Below the pieces are notes generated by a model. That model saw only the letters and a program-made list of their open reading frames with translations, was not told the origin of the DNA and made no database searches. A DNA stretch of 64,000 nucleotides from Amylibacter sp. IMCC11727 (GTDB lineage Bacteria > Pseudomonadota > Alphaproteobacteria > Rhodobacterales > Rhodobacteraceae), in NCBI RefSeq assembly GCF_029854195.1, contig NZ_CP122960.1:2052001-2116000 (forward strand). The letters are read 5' to 3'. The position numbers were made by a program, and so were the translations under genes. Positions within the stretch are counted from its first letter, which is position 1, and each line of letters begins with the position of its first letter. Below, one piece after another: positions 1 to 8,522 of this stretch.

Positions 1-335
1 CGCTTGAACCGAGCGCACGTGAAAGCTGGCCTGATCCAGATTGCTTAACCAATCCGATCCGCACCCTGAACCTGAAAGATGCAGGTATCAAAACCGTCAT
101 CTGGGCCACAGGTTATGTGCAAGAATACGATTGGCTCGACGCCGATGTGTTTGACACCCAAGGCAAGCCCCAACACAAACGCGGCGTCACAGATCAGCAG
201 GGCATCTACTTTCTTGGCTTACCATGGCAATCCCGCCGTGGTTCGTCTTTTATCTGGGGCGTTTGGCACGACGCAAAATTCGTCGCGGATCACATCAAAA
301 CCCAACAAGTCTATCTGGATTACAAACCGTCCTGA
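1..335 (+). CDS. Flavin-containing monooxygenase / FAD-dependent oxidoreductase, 3' end only
   Basis: Only the last ~110 residues are in the window; the reading frame is already open at position 3 and ends at the TGA at 333-335. The fragment carries VIWATGYVQEYDWL, the 'ATGY' strand that closes the FAD/NADPH sheet in group B flavin monooxygenases (FMO/CzcO type), followed by GIYFLGLPWQSRRGSSFIWG, which resembles the C-terminal end of those enzymes. I infer an NADPH-dependent oxygenase or oxidoreductase; the substrate cannot be read from this part. The next feature downstream is a tRNA on the opposite strand. Confidence 0.7.
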   Translation, partial: LEPSARESWPDPDCLTNPIRTLNLKDAGIKTVIWATGYVQEYDWLDADVFDTQGKPQHKRGVTDQQGIYFLGLPWQSRRGSSFIWGVWHDAKFVADHIKTQQVYLDYKPS

Positions 336-383
336 AAGGGTTTTGGGCCAAAGGCCCGATAGCGCATCGTAATTTAAGGAAAA

Positions 384-471
384 TGGCGGAGAGACAGGGA
401 TTCGAACCCTGGGAGGCTCTCACCTCAACGGTTTTCAAGACCGCCGCATTCGACCACTCTGCCACCTCTCC
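384..471 (-). tRNA. tRNA-Ser (anticodon TGA)
   Basis: The minus strand reads as a complete class II tRNA: acceptor arm GGAGAGG pairing with TCTCTCC, discriminator G, encoded CCA, T arm GGTTCGAATCC, and an extra long variable arm typical of tRNA-Ser. The anticodon stem-loop CGGTCTTGAAAACCG gives anticodon TGA, which reads UCA and related serine codons. 88 nt including CCA. It sits tail to tail with the partial monooxygenase gene. Confidence 0.95.
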
Positions 472-779
472 GCTTTTTGGGTGCGTGCTTGTCGTTCGCT
501 CGGTTTTCGTAATTGCGATGGACCCAAACTGCAACCCTCTTTTTGGCAAAAATTCACCTCTTTGCCACAGGCGCATCACATGGGGGGCAACACAGCTAAG
601 CAACACACCGCTGGTAAATAGATCACAGACGATTAACAGGCTTCCAAAACACCATTGAATGTGGTTAGTGTGTGGCTAAATCCACGACACAGTGGAGTAA
701 AGGCAGAGCATAGGCGACAGTTTTGGATCAATCGGCGTTAGATCGATGTCCCAAATGCGCGGTACAGGAGACAGGTCTC
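472..779. other. Intergenic region, no gene seen
   Basis: About 300 bases between tRNA-Ser and the SPOR lipoprotein gene. It must hold the tRNA promoter on the minus strand and a promoter for the rightward cluster, but I see no clear -35/-10 pair and no strong hairpin with a T tract. Short open frames here have no ribosome binding site. Confidence 0.5.
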
Positions 780-1661
780 ATGGGTAACGGTATGATTTTT
801 TCATCCACTGGCAAAGTGGGCGTTTTGTTGGTTGCAGGGTTTGTTTTGGCAGGCTGCGAAGACGGGTTTCAGGGACTGAACTTTGGCAAAGGCAAATCAG
901 CAGAAGCCGAAACAAGCGCACCAAACGCAGGTGCAGGCAACAAAATCAAACTGGTCGAGCGAGACGTCGAAGCCCCCGAAGTGTTTGAAAAGAACGAAAA
1001 CGCGCTCTGGGATGGTCGCCCGTCATTGGGCGGTGTTTGGGTTGCGCACGCAGACAGCAAACAGCCTGAACGTGTAATCATCCGCAACGAAGCCAACAAC
1101 AAATTTGTGATCGGTGCCCTGTTCCGCCGCGAACGCGCCAATCCTGGTCCTGCGTTGCAACTGTCATCCGATGCAGCTGCCGAATTGGGTGTGCAAGCGG
1201 GCACACCAACCAAACTGCGCGTCACGGCCCTGCGCCGTGAAACGGTAAATGAAACACCTGTGGCCGAAGACGTCACACCAAATGTAACCGAAACTGTCGC
1301 CGCTACGGATTTGGACGCTCCAGCATCCGATGACGCTGCATTGCAGGCACAAATTCTGGCCTCGGTTGCAGCGGCGGAAAACAAAGCAAAACCAGCAGAA
1401 AAACCTGTGGCCAAACCCACCGCCGCCAAAGGCGCGAAATATGTGCAGATCGGTTTCTTCAGTGTTGAAAACAACGCGAAATCCAACGCCAAAGCCATGC
1501 AAGCCAACGGAATTCCCGCAACTGTGGTGAAATCAGAATCCAAAGGCAAGACATTCTGGCGCGTCATTGCAGGCCCAGCCACCACACCAACCGAACAGCG
1601 CCAGCTGCTTGGCATGGTAAAGGGGCAAGGCTTTGCCGATGCCTATCTTGTGAAGGGCTAA
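780..1661 (+). CDS. SPOR-domain lipoprotein (RlpA position)
   Basis: A 293-residue envelope lipoprotein. The ATG at 780 is chosen because GGAG lies 9 nt upstream and because it gives a clean lipoprotein signal: a hydrophobic stretch ending VLAGC, so the cysteine near residue 26 would be lipidated. The middle part (about 75-165) contains a DPBB-like segment (ALQLSSDAAAELGVQAGTPTKL), followed by an Ala/Pro/Lys-rich linker. The C terminus from about residue 220 (KYVQIGFFSVENNAKSNA to the end) is a SPOR domain, which binds denuded septal peptidoglycan in known family members. In many alphaproteobacteria an rlpA-type gene sits just before the D,D-carboxypeptidase gene, as here; whether it has lytic transglycosylase activity cannot be told. 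Confidence 0.8.
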   Translation: MGNGMIFSSTGKVGVLLVAGFVLAGCEDGFQGLNFGKGKSAEAETSAPNAGAGNKIKLVERDVEAPEVFEKNENALWDGRPSLGGVWVAHADSKQPERVIIRNEANNKFVIGALFRRERANPGPALQLSSDAAAELGVQAGTPTKLRVTALRRETVNETPVAEDVTPNVTETVAATDLDAPASDDAALQAQILASVAAAENKAKPAEKPVAKPTAAKGAKYVQIGFFSVENNAKSNAKAMQANGIPATVVKSESKGKTFWRVIAGPATTPTEQRQLLGMVKGQGFADAYLVKG

Positions 1662-1720
1662 GGCTCTTCCATTGCTCCTTTCGCTTGTCTAAAGTCAGGG
1701 CAACTTGAACGGAGCAATCA

Positions 1721-2848
1721 ATGCGCTTTGCACATCTATTTACGGGCTTTGTGATTTGGCTTTTGGCCGCCCTGCCCGCCACCGCCTTTGACACAATCGC
1801 CACATCTGCCTTGGTGATGGATCAAACGAGCGGCACAGTCTTACTCGCCAAAAACGAAGATCGCCCCGTGCCCCCTGCGTCTATGTCGAAATTGATGACT
1901 TTGAATATGCTGTTCGAAGCCTTGCAAGATGGCCGCGTGAACCTTGATACAAAATTCACCGTGTCAAAAAATGCCTCTGAAAAAGGCGGCTCGAAAATGT
2001 TCGTCAAACAAGGGGACCGGATCAGTGTGGAAAACCTAATCCGTGGGATCATCGTGCATTCGGGCAATGATGCCTGCATCGTTGTGGCCGAAAACCTTGC
2101 AGGGTCCGAAGCCGATTTTGCCCGCATTATGACGGCACGCGCCCGCAAACTTGGCATGAACGAAAGCACATTTGCCAATGCCACAGGCTGGCCTGATCCA
2201 AATCACCGCATGAGCGCCCGTGATTTGGTGTCTCTGGCCAATCGCTTGATGACGCAATTCCCTGAATACTACGGCTATTTCCAAGAACGCAGTTTCACAT
2301 GGTCCGATATCACGCAATCCAACCGCAATCCGCTTTTGGGTCTGGGCATTGGCGCAGATGGCCTTAAAACGGGGCACACATCCGAAGCTGGTTACGGTCT
2401 TGTGGGCACAGCACGTCAAGGGGATCGTCGTGTGATCCTGATGATCAACGGCTTACAGAGCTCTGGCGAACGCGCCCCTGAAGCAGAGCGCCTGATGAAT
2501 TGGGCCTTTCGCCAATTCGCACAGGAGACCTTGATCAAAGCGGGAAAGAACGTCGCCCAGGCAGAGGTCTGGCTGGGCGAGACAAGCACTGTGGCGTTGG
2601 AGGTTGCCGATGATATTTCGGCGCTGGTTCCTTATTCCTCGCGCGACAGCATCACAATGAGCGTCACGTATGACGGCCCTATCCCCGCCCCGATTAAAAA
2701 AGGCACGGAACTGGGCGTGTTGAACATTGAAATCCCCGATTTGCCATCCCAAAGCTACCCTGTATTTGCGGCAAGCGATGTAGAATCTGGTGGCATAATG
2801 AAACGTTTGCGCGTCTCGGCTGACAAACTGATGAAGGCCCTTAATTAG
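1721..2848 (+). CDS. D-alanyl-D-alanine carboxypeptidase (PBP5/6 family)
   Basis: Periplasmic serine peptidase that trims the terminal D-Ala from peptidoglycan stem peptides. 375 aa with an N-terminal signal peptide (cleavage about residue 22, after ATA). All three penicillin-binding motifs are present: SMSK (S54-K57), SGN (114-116) and KTG (216-218). The C-terminal ~100 residues match the PBP5 C-terminal beta domain. The start follows GGAGC with good spacing. The stop TAG shares its last base with the GTG start of tmk, so the two are probably translationally coupled. Family assignment is firm; the paralogue name (dacA/C/F) is not. Confidence 0.92.
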   Translation: MRFAHLFTGFVIWLLAALPATAFDTIATSALVMDQTSGTVLLAKNEDRPVPPASMSKLMTLNMLFEALQDGRVNLDTKFTVSKNASEKGGSKMFVKQGDRISVENLIRGIIVHSGNDACIVVAENLAGSEADFARIMTARARKLGMNESTFANATGWPDPNHRMSARDLVSLANRLMTQFPEYYGYFQERSFTWSDITQSNRNPLLGLGIGADGLKTGHTSEAGYGLVGTARQGDRRVILMINGLQSSGERAPEAERLMNWAFRQFAQETLIKAGKNVAQAEVWLGETSTVALEVADDISALVPYSSRDSITMSVTYDGPIPAPIKKGTELGVLNIEIPDLPSQSYPVFAASDVESGGIMKRLRVSADKLMKALN

Positions 2849-3471
2849 TGTCCAAAGGTCTGTTTATTACGTTCGAAGGCATTGATGGCTCGGGCAAATC
2901 CACCCAAGCACGCCTGCTTGCTACCCTCATGCGCGACTATGGCGATGGTGTCATTCACACCCGTGAACCAGGGGGCAGCACAGGGGCCGAAGATATTCGC
3001 CGCTTGCTCGTCGAAGGGGATCCGGGCCGCTGGTCGCCAGAAACGGAAATTCTGTTGTTCACCGCCGCGCGGCGCGACCATCTGGAACGCACCATTGCCC
3101 CCGCTTTGGCAGACGGCAAAGTCGTCATTTCAGATCGGTTCGCGGACAGTACGCGTGTTTATCAGGGCGTGGCTCGTGCCGATTTGCGCGACACAGTGGA
3201 TCAATTGCACACCCTGATGATCGGGCGTGAACCGGATTTAACCTTCATCATTGATATGGACCCAAAAGTCGCCCTTAATCGTGGCTTGGCCCGCAATTCA
3301 GGCGAAGACAGGTTCGAAGACATGGGCCTGCAATTTCAAATCGACCTGCGCCAAGGTTTTCTGGACTTGGCCAAACAATTCCCAAATCGCTGTCATGTCA
3401 TTAACGGCAATCAATCCCCAGCAACCGTGTCTGGCGACATTCAAACTGTGATTGAATCATGGCTCCTTTAA
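2848..3471 (+). CDS. tmk: Thymidylate kinase
   Basis: Phosphorylates dTMP to dTDP in dTTP synthesis. 207 aa, the usual length. The P-loop GIDGSGKST lies at residues 11-19, the DRF motif (ISDRFADS) and the LID region with RNSGEDRFE are present. The GTG start overlaps the stop codon of the carboxypeptidase by one base (TAGTG). The 3' end overlaps holB by 13 nt. tmk next to holB is a common bacterial arrangement linking nucleotide supply and replication genes. Confidence 0.95.
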   Translation: MSKGLFITFEGIDGSGKSTQARLLATLMRDYGDGVIHTREPGGSTGAEDIRRLLVEGDPGRWSPETEILLFTAARRDHLERTIAPALADGKVVISDRFADSTRVYQGVARADLRDTVDQLHTLMIGREPDLTFIIDMDPKVALNRGLARNSGEDRFEDMGLQFQIDLRQGFLDLAKQFPNRCHVINGNQSPATVSGDIQTVIESWLL

Positions 3472-4592
3472 CAAGCGATGACATTCCCGAACCGGATCGG
3501 GCCGCAGGTGCGCCGCATCCACGCGAAACCCTACGATTGTTAGGTCAAGACAGCGCCCAAGCCAGTTTCCTTGATGCCTACAACAGCGCACGAATGCACC
3601 ATGCTTGGCTCATCACGGGTCCACGCGGTGTGGGCAAGGCCACCCTTGCATGGCGCATCGCCAAATTTCTGTTGGCACAGCCCGAAAACGATACAGATCA
3701 GGACAGCATGTTTGGCGCCCCCCCTGCCCCGACCAGCCTTGATCCTGATGAAAACCATCCCGCAGTACGCCGCGCTATGTCCCTTGGTGAACCACGCCTG
3801 TTTCTGTGCCGCCGCCCGTGGGATGAAAAGGCAAAGCGCCTGAAAAAAGACATCACCGTGGACGAAGTGCGTAAGCTAAAGTCGTTCTTCGCGTTGTCCG
3901 CCGCTGATGGTGGCTGGCGCGTGGCTATCGTGGATGACATGGATCAGATGAACACCTCAGCGGCCAATGCGCTCCTCAAGGTGCTCGAAGAACCACCAGA
4001 AAAAACCATCATCCTATTAATCAGCCACCAACCTGCGAAACTCTTGCCCACCATTCGCTCGCGCTGCCGCAACTTACGATGCAACAGCCTTTCTGCCCAA
4101 GATCAGGCAGAGGCATTGCAGCAAGCAGGATACGAAGACCTCAACAGCCACGCCACGGCTGAACTTTCAGGCGGATCTGTCGGAACGGCTCTGCGTCTGG
4201 CGCAGTCAGATGGGGCGGAACGTTACGCCGCGCTTGTGACACTCGCCAAATCTGCACCGGGGCTGGATCGTGCCACGGCCGTGACCCTCGCGGATAAATG
4301 CGCTGGGGCTGCAAATGCCGAAATCTTTGATGTCACTGTCAACCTGATCGACCTTTTGCTGACCCGCCTTGCGCGATTTGGAGCCCTGCAACCAAACCAG
4401 TGGACTGATGCCGCCCCAAACGAATCCGTAACCCTTGCAAAACTCGCACCAACGCCGCACGCCGCACGCAATTGGGCCGATCTGGCCCAAGACCTGTCCG
4501 CCCGTGTTGGTCATGCTCGCGCAGTAAACCTTGACCCGTCGAGCGTGATCCTTGATATGTTGCTCAAACTAGACGACGCCGCGCGGTCCTAA
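3459..4592 (+). CDS. holB: DNA polymerase III delta' subunit
   Basis: Clamp-loader subunit that opens and loads the beta sliding clamp together with tau/gamma and delta. 377 aa, AAA+ fold. GPRGVGKATLAWRIA (about residues 51-65) is the degenerate P-loop, and VDDMDQMNTSAANALLKVLEEPP followed by TIRSRCRNL are the sensor and arginine-finger (SRC) segments. The start lies inside the 3' end of tmk, so coupling is likely. A D/E-rich insertion near residues 75-100 (after the P-loop) lacks the zinc-binding cysteines found in some homologues; that is my reading only. Confidence 0.93.
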   Translation: MAPLTSDDIPEPDRAAGAPHPRETLRLLGQDSAQASFLDAYNSARMHHAWLITGPRGVGKATLAWRIAKFLLAQPENDTDQDSMFGAPPAPTSLDPDENHPAVRRAMSLGEPRLFLCRRPWDEKAKRLKKDITVDEVRKLKSFFALSAADGGWRVAIVDDMDQMNTSAANALLKVLEEPPEKTIILLISHQPAKLLPTIRSRCRNLRCNSLSAQDQAEALQQAGYEDLNSHATAELSGGSVGTALRLAQSDGAERYAALVTLAKSAPGLDRATAVTLADKCAGAANAEIFDVTVNLIDLLLTRLARFGALQPNQWTDAAPNESVTLAKLAPTPHAARNWADLAQDLSARVGHARAVNLDPSSVILDMLLKLDDAARS

Positions 4593-4624
4593 TCTGCATC
4601 GGCCACGGCCCAAAGTGCAAAGAC

Positions 4625-5425
4625 ATGACACCAACCATCGTAGACAGCCACTGCCACCTCGATTTTCCCGATTTTGAAGGTGAAATCGACGCCCTCATTG
4701 ATCGCGCTGCGCAAGCTGGCGTCACCCGTATGGTTACCATCTGCACAAAGCTAAAGAACGAGCCAACCGTGCGTGCCATCGCCGAAGCGCACGCGCCCAT
4801 CTTTTACGCCGCAGGCACCCACCCCATGAGTGCAGCTGATGAACCGCTCGCCACTGTGGACGAGCTGATCGCGCTCACCAAACACCCAAAATTGGTCGGC
4901 ATCGGGGAAACGGGCCTCGATTATCACTACGCATCCGAAAGTGCGCAAATCCAAAAGGACAGCCTTCGCATCCACATTGCAGCTGCCCGTGAAACAGGTC
5001 TGCCTCTGATTATTCACGCCCGCGCCGCAGACGACGATATGGCGCGCATCCTATCCGAAGAATACCACAACGGCGCCTATTCCTGTGTCATGCACTGCTA
5101 TTGTTCTGGCCCTGAACTGGCAAAAACTTCGCTTGATCTAGGATTCTATCTGTCGATGTCAGGCATCGCCACCTTCAAAAACAGCCAAGAGGTACGCGAT
5201 ATCTTTGCGAATGCGCCTGTAGACCGCGTGCTGGTGGAAACTGACGCGCCCTACCTTGCACCAACACCGTTTCGTGGCAAACGGAACGAACCCGCCTATA
5301 CCGCACATACCGCACAAGTGGGCGCGGATGTGTTTGCCATGAGCTATGCGGATTTCGCCGCGCAAACCACGGCCAACTTTGATCGGCTGTTCACCAAAGC
5401 TGCGCAATATCAGGTGGCTGCATAA
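4625..5425 (+). CDS. tatD: TatD family metal-dependent hydrolase
   Basis: 266 aa TIM-barrel hydrolase of the TatD/YcfH group, probably a 3'-5' exonuclease or other phosphodiesterase acting in the cytoplasm. Signature residues: DSHCHLDF near the N terminus (two metal ligands), GETGLDYHY, HARAADDD and the C-terminal ETDAPYLAP motif. It starts 32 nt after holB and its stop TAA overlaps the ATG of the next gene by one base. In many alphaproteobacteria metG (methionyl-tRNA synthetase) lies between holB and tatD; it is absent here. Confidence 0.9.
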   Translation: MTPTIVDSHCHLDFPDFEGEIDALIDRAAQAGVTRMVTICTKLKNEPTVRAIAEAHAPIFYAAGTHPMSAADEPLATVDELIALTKHPKLVGIGETGLDYHYASESAQIQKDSLRIHIAAARETGLPLIIHARAADDDMARILSEEYHNGAYSCVMHCYCSGPELAKTSLDLGFYLSMSGIATFKNSQEVRDIFANAPVDRVLVETDAPYLAPTPFRGKRNEPAYTAHTAQVGADVFAMSYADFAAQTTANFDRLFTKAAQYQVAA

Positions 5426-6222
5426 TGGGCGAATATGTTTTCACCATACTGGGCTGCGGCTCATCAGGCGGCGTCCCGCGACTAGGTGGTCACTGGGGCG
5501 ATTGCGATCCGTCTAATCCGAAAAACCGCCGACAACGCTGCTCACTGCTGGTGGAACGCATCACGGATCAGGGTAAAACATCCGTTTTGATCGACACCTC
5601 CCCCGATTTGCGCAATCAACTGCTGAATGCAGACGTCGGCGCGCTCGACGCAGTGGTTTACACCCATGATCACGCGGACCACACGCACGGAATTGATGAT
5701 CTGCGCATGATCGTGTTCAACATGCGCAAACGCCTGCCCATCTGGGCCGATGCCACCACGCAAAACACCCTGCGCCAACGGTTCGGCTATACGTTTGAAC
5801 AGGTTCCAGGCACGCTCTACAAACCCATCCTTGAAATGAACGACATGACGGGCCCTGTCGATATTACAGGCGATGGGGGGACGATCACGCTGTCCCCGTT
5901 TCTGGTGGATCACGGCCCGATCAAAGCCAACGGTTTTCGCATCGACACCCTCGCCTATCTACCCGATGTGTCTGCAATGAATGATGTGGCTTGGGATATG
6001 GTACGCGGGCTTGATATGTGGATCGTCGATGCCCTGCGACGCGAACCCCATCCAACCCATTCCCATTTGGAACAAACACTCGATTGGATCGAACAGGCTG
6101 CACCGAAACAAGCGATCCTGACCAACATGCACAATGATCTCGATTACGCGACCATCTGTGCGGAAACACCCGATCACATCACAGCGGCGTTTGACGGTAT
6201 GCAAATCAGGCTCCCTGCATGA
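5425..6222 (+). CDS. MBL-fold metallohydrolase (PhnP-like)
   Basis: 265 aa metallo-beta-lactamase-fold protein. The zinc motif THDHADHTHG is at about residues 76-85, with further ligands in VDHGPIKANG and the late HSHLEQTL/NMHNDLDY segments. The N-terminal CGSSGGVPRLGG matches the PhnP/RNase Z-like subgroup, and a Cys-containing loop (GDCDPSNPKNRRQRCS) is typical of PhnP-type proteins. Homologues are cyclic phosphodiesterases, but no phn genes are nearby, so the substrate is open. TAATG overlap with tatD and ATGA overlap with the next gene suggest a single transcript. Confidence 0.85.
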   Translation: MGEYVFTILGCGSSGGVPRLGGHWGDCDPSNPKNRRQRCSLLVERITDQGKTSVLIDTSPDLRNQLLNADVGALDAVVYTHDHADHTHGIDDLRMIVFNMRKRLPIWADATTQNTLRQRFGYTFEQVPGTLYKPILEMNDMTGPVDITGDGGTITLSPFLVDHGPIKANGFRIDTLAYLPDVSAMNDVAWDMVRGLDMWIVDALRREPHPTHSHLEQTLDWIEQAAPKQAILTNMHNDLDYATICAETPDHITAAFDGMQIRLPA

Positions 6223-7157
6223 TCGAGGTCTTCCTCGTCGTCTTTCCCGTCTTTCTGGTGGTGGGCGCGGGATACGCAGCGGTTTCTTTCAATCTCTTCA
6301 AAAATGACTACGCCGATGCGCTGATGAAGTTCACCCAGAACTTCGCCATTCCTTGCCTCTTGTTTAACGCTATTGCGGGCCTTGATTTGTCCGCGGTTTT
6401 TAAACCTGCACTGCTTGGGTCCTTTTACACAGGCTCTGCTGTTTGCTTTATCCTCAGCACCCTTGGGGCCAGATACCTGTTTCAACGGCGTTCTGGCGAA
6501 GCGGTGGCCATTGGCTTTTGCGCCCTGTTCGCCAACTCGGTCCTACTCGGGTTCCCAATTGTAGAACGCGCTTTTGGCACGGATGCCCTCGGCCCGATCA
6601 CAGCAATCGTGTCAATTCACGCGCCGTTCTGCTACCTGCTTGGCATCACCGCAATGGAGTTCGCCCGCGCCGATGGCCGCGCACTGCCAGACACAATCAA
6701 AGTTGTGACCAAGGCCATGTTCTCAAACGCGCTGATGATCGGCTTATTGCTGGGCTTTTTCGTCAATCTGACAGGCCTATGGCTGCCCCAAGGCATCAGG
6801 GACGCGACCGAAATGATGGCCCGTGCGGCCCTGCCTGCCGCCCTCTTCGGGCTAGGCGCGGTTTTGGTCCGCTACGGCATTGCGCCAAATATCGGGGAAA
6901 CCGCGATGATCCTGTTTCTGCGCTTGGTGATCCATCCCAGCATCGCGCTTATCTTGGCAAGCCGTGTCTTCAATCTCTCTACCGAGGTAACACAGGTCGT
7001 TGTCCTTACCGCCGCCATGTCACCGGGCATCAACACCTATGTCTTTGCAAACATGTATGATCGTGGCAAAGCGACCGCAGCTAGTGGCGTCCTGCTTGGC
7101 ACAGGGGCCGCTGTCGTCAGCGTGACCATTTGGCTCGTCATTTTGCGGGCCCTATAG
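6219..7157 (+). CDS. AEC family transporter (auxin efflux carrier type)
   Basis: 312-residue inner-membrane protein with about ten hydrophobic segments arranged in two halves, as in the AEC family of the bile acid/arsenite/anion transporter group. The N-terminal segment FPVFLVVGAGYAAVS and the late PGINTYVFANMY are characteristic. Bacterial relatives carry malonate, malate or other organic acids; the substrate is not apparent. The ATG overlaps the stop of the MBL gene by four bases (ATGA). It faces the ABC transporter operon tail to tail. Confidence 0.85.
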   Translation: MIEVFLVVFPVFLVVGAGYAAVSFNLFKNDYADALMKFTQNFAIPCLLFNAIAGLDLSAVFKPALLGSFYTGSAVCFILSTLGARYLFQRRSGEAVAIGFCALFANSVLLGFPIVERAFGTDALGPITAIVSIHAPFCYLLGITAMEFARADGRALPDTIKVVTKAMFSNALMIGLLLGFFVNLTGLWLPQGIRDATEMMARAALPAALFGLGAVLVRYGIAPNIGETAMILFLRLVIHPSIALILASRVFNLSTEVTQVVVLTAAMSPGINTYVFANMYDRGKATAASGVLLGTGAAVVSVTIWLVILRAL

Positions 7158-7195
7158 GTATTTTCTCTTAATAATTTCCGCACCGCAGGCAATCC

Positions 7196-7215
7196 GCTTG
7201 GCCTAATGGCCAAGC
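7196..7215. terminator. Short hairpin between convergent genes
   Basis: GCTTGGCC-TAAT-GGCCAAGC is a perfect 8-bp stem with a 4-nt loop, in the 86-bp gap between the AEC gene and the ABC permease. There is no T tract on either strand, so it may be a weak bidirectional or Rho-assisted terminator. Confidence 0.4.
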
Positions 7216-7243
7216 ATACTGTCATGACGCGCAAGCGTCCCCT

Positions 7244-8518
7244 TTATGCAGGAGACAACCCGCGCATCCGCTCTGATCGGCGTCGCAGCAATTCCACAAC
7301 CGTCAGCAGGGCAATCGAGATAATCACAAGGATCGTTGCCACCGCCAGAATGGTCGGGCTGATCTGTTCGCGAATACCCGAGAACATCTGACGCGGGATC
7401 GTGCGCTGGGACACATCCGCCAACTGCAACGTCAACACCACCTCATCAAACGATGTGATAAACGCAAACAACGCGCCTGAAATCACACCAGGCAAGATCA
7501 ACGGCATCTGCACCTTAAAGAAAGTCCGAATGGGGCTCGCGCCCATATTCGCCGCCGCACGTGTCAGGCTTTGATCAAAGCCAACGAGGGTCGCCGTTAC
7601 CGTGATAATCACATAAGGCGTGCCCAAAACCGCGTGACCAATGATCAAACCAAGATAGCTTTTCGCGATCCCTTTTTCATAGAAGTAAGGAATACGGAAA
7701 TCGGAAAACGCAAAGAACATGCCAGAGGCGATAATCACCAAGGGCACAATCATTGGTGAAATCAACAGCGCCATGATCGGCTTCTTGAACGGCATTTCAG
7801 AACGGGACAAACCAATCGCGGCCAATGTCCCAATGCTGGTCGCCAGCAACGTTGCCATGATCCCAACATAGAAAGAATTGCGAACCGAGCGAATCCACTG
7901 CGCATTGTTCCACATATCAGACCACCAGCCCGCAATCGCATCAGGCGCTGCCATACCATTGCGGAAAATATCCGCATACCAGCGCAACGAAAACGCATCA
8001 CTGTCAAGCGCAAGCATCCCAGCGGTAAAGCTGAAGTAAGGCTCTTGGTTAAAGGACAGCGGGATCACAACAATGATTGGCGCAATCAGGAAAAGAAAGA
8101 TAAGCCCACAGATCGTACGGAACGTGTAAAACCACAGCACTTCGTTCGATGTCACATAAGGCGGTTGGTTCAAACGGTAATCCCCCGTGGACAACCAAAT
8201 TGACATGCGCGCCAGAATAAACCCGACGATGCCAACCAGCAGGCCATAGGAAAACCCAAACACGGCCCAACCAAGGGCAAAAAACAACAGCCCGCCAAAT
8301 GGTCCTGCAAGCTTGCGCGTTTTTAGAAATTTGATCGAAACAAAGGCCAAAGCCGCTGCAATCACCGCCCCTGCAATCAGGTACGGCAGCATCAAGGCAA
8401 ACTGCCCCTGCGCGGTCAAGAACCCAACGAGCCCCCCAAAGCCAGCAGGCCACGCCAAATTGAACGACATCGGTGGGCGTGGCGGAGTGTAGCGGTATTG
8501 TTGTGCAACTGTGCTCAT
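7244..8518 (-). CDS. ABC transporter permease (PotI/PotC-like) with extra N-terminal membrane region
   Basis: 424 aa inner-membrane permease, second permease of a polyamine-type importer. The C-terminal ~270 residues hold the standard binding-protein-dependent transport domain with the EAA-type loop (AAANMGASPIRTFFKVQMP). The first ~150 residues are additional: three or four hydrophobic segments (GGLVGFL, YLIAGAVIAAALAFV, LLFFALGWAVFGFSYG) before the segment that normally begins PotI. It starts only 4 nt after the upstream permease ends. Function as an importer subunit is firm from family and operon; the role of the extension is unknown. Confidence 0.88.
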   Translation of the reverse strand: MSTVAQQYRYTPPRPPMSFNLAWPAGFGGLVGFLTAQGQFALMLPYLIAGAVIAAALAFVSIKFLKTRKLAGPFGGLLFFALGWAVFGFSYGLLVGIVGFILARMSIWLSTGDYRLNQPPYVTSNEVLWFYTFRTICGLIFLFLIAPIIVVIPLSFNQEPYFSFTAGMLALDSDAFSLRWYADIFRNGMAAPDAIAGWWSDMWNNAQWIRSVRNSFYVGIMATLLATSIGTLAAIGLSRSEMPFKKPIMALLISPMIVPLVIIASGMFFAFSDFRIPYFYEKGIAKSYLGLIIGHAVLGTPYVIITVTATLVGFDQSLTRAAANMGASPIRTFFKVQMPLILPGVISGALFAFITSFDEVVLTLQLADVSQRTIPRQMFSGIREQISPTILAVATILVIISIALLTVVELLRRRSERMRGLSPA

Positions 8519-8522
8519 CAGA

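Noticed and set aside
724..779. Longer N terminus of the SPOR lipoprotein (start near 723)
   Set aside because: It would place 19 hydrophilic residues before the lipoprotein signal and has no RBS; ATG at 780 with GGAG upstream fits.
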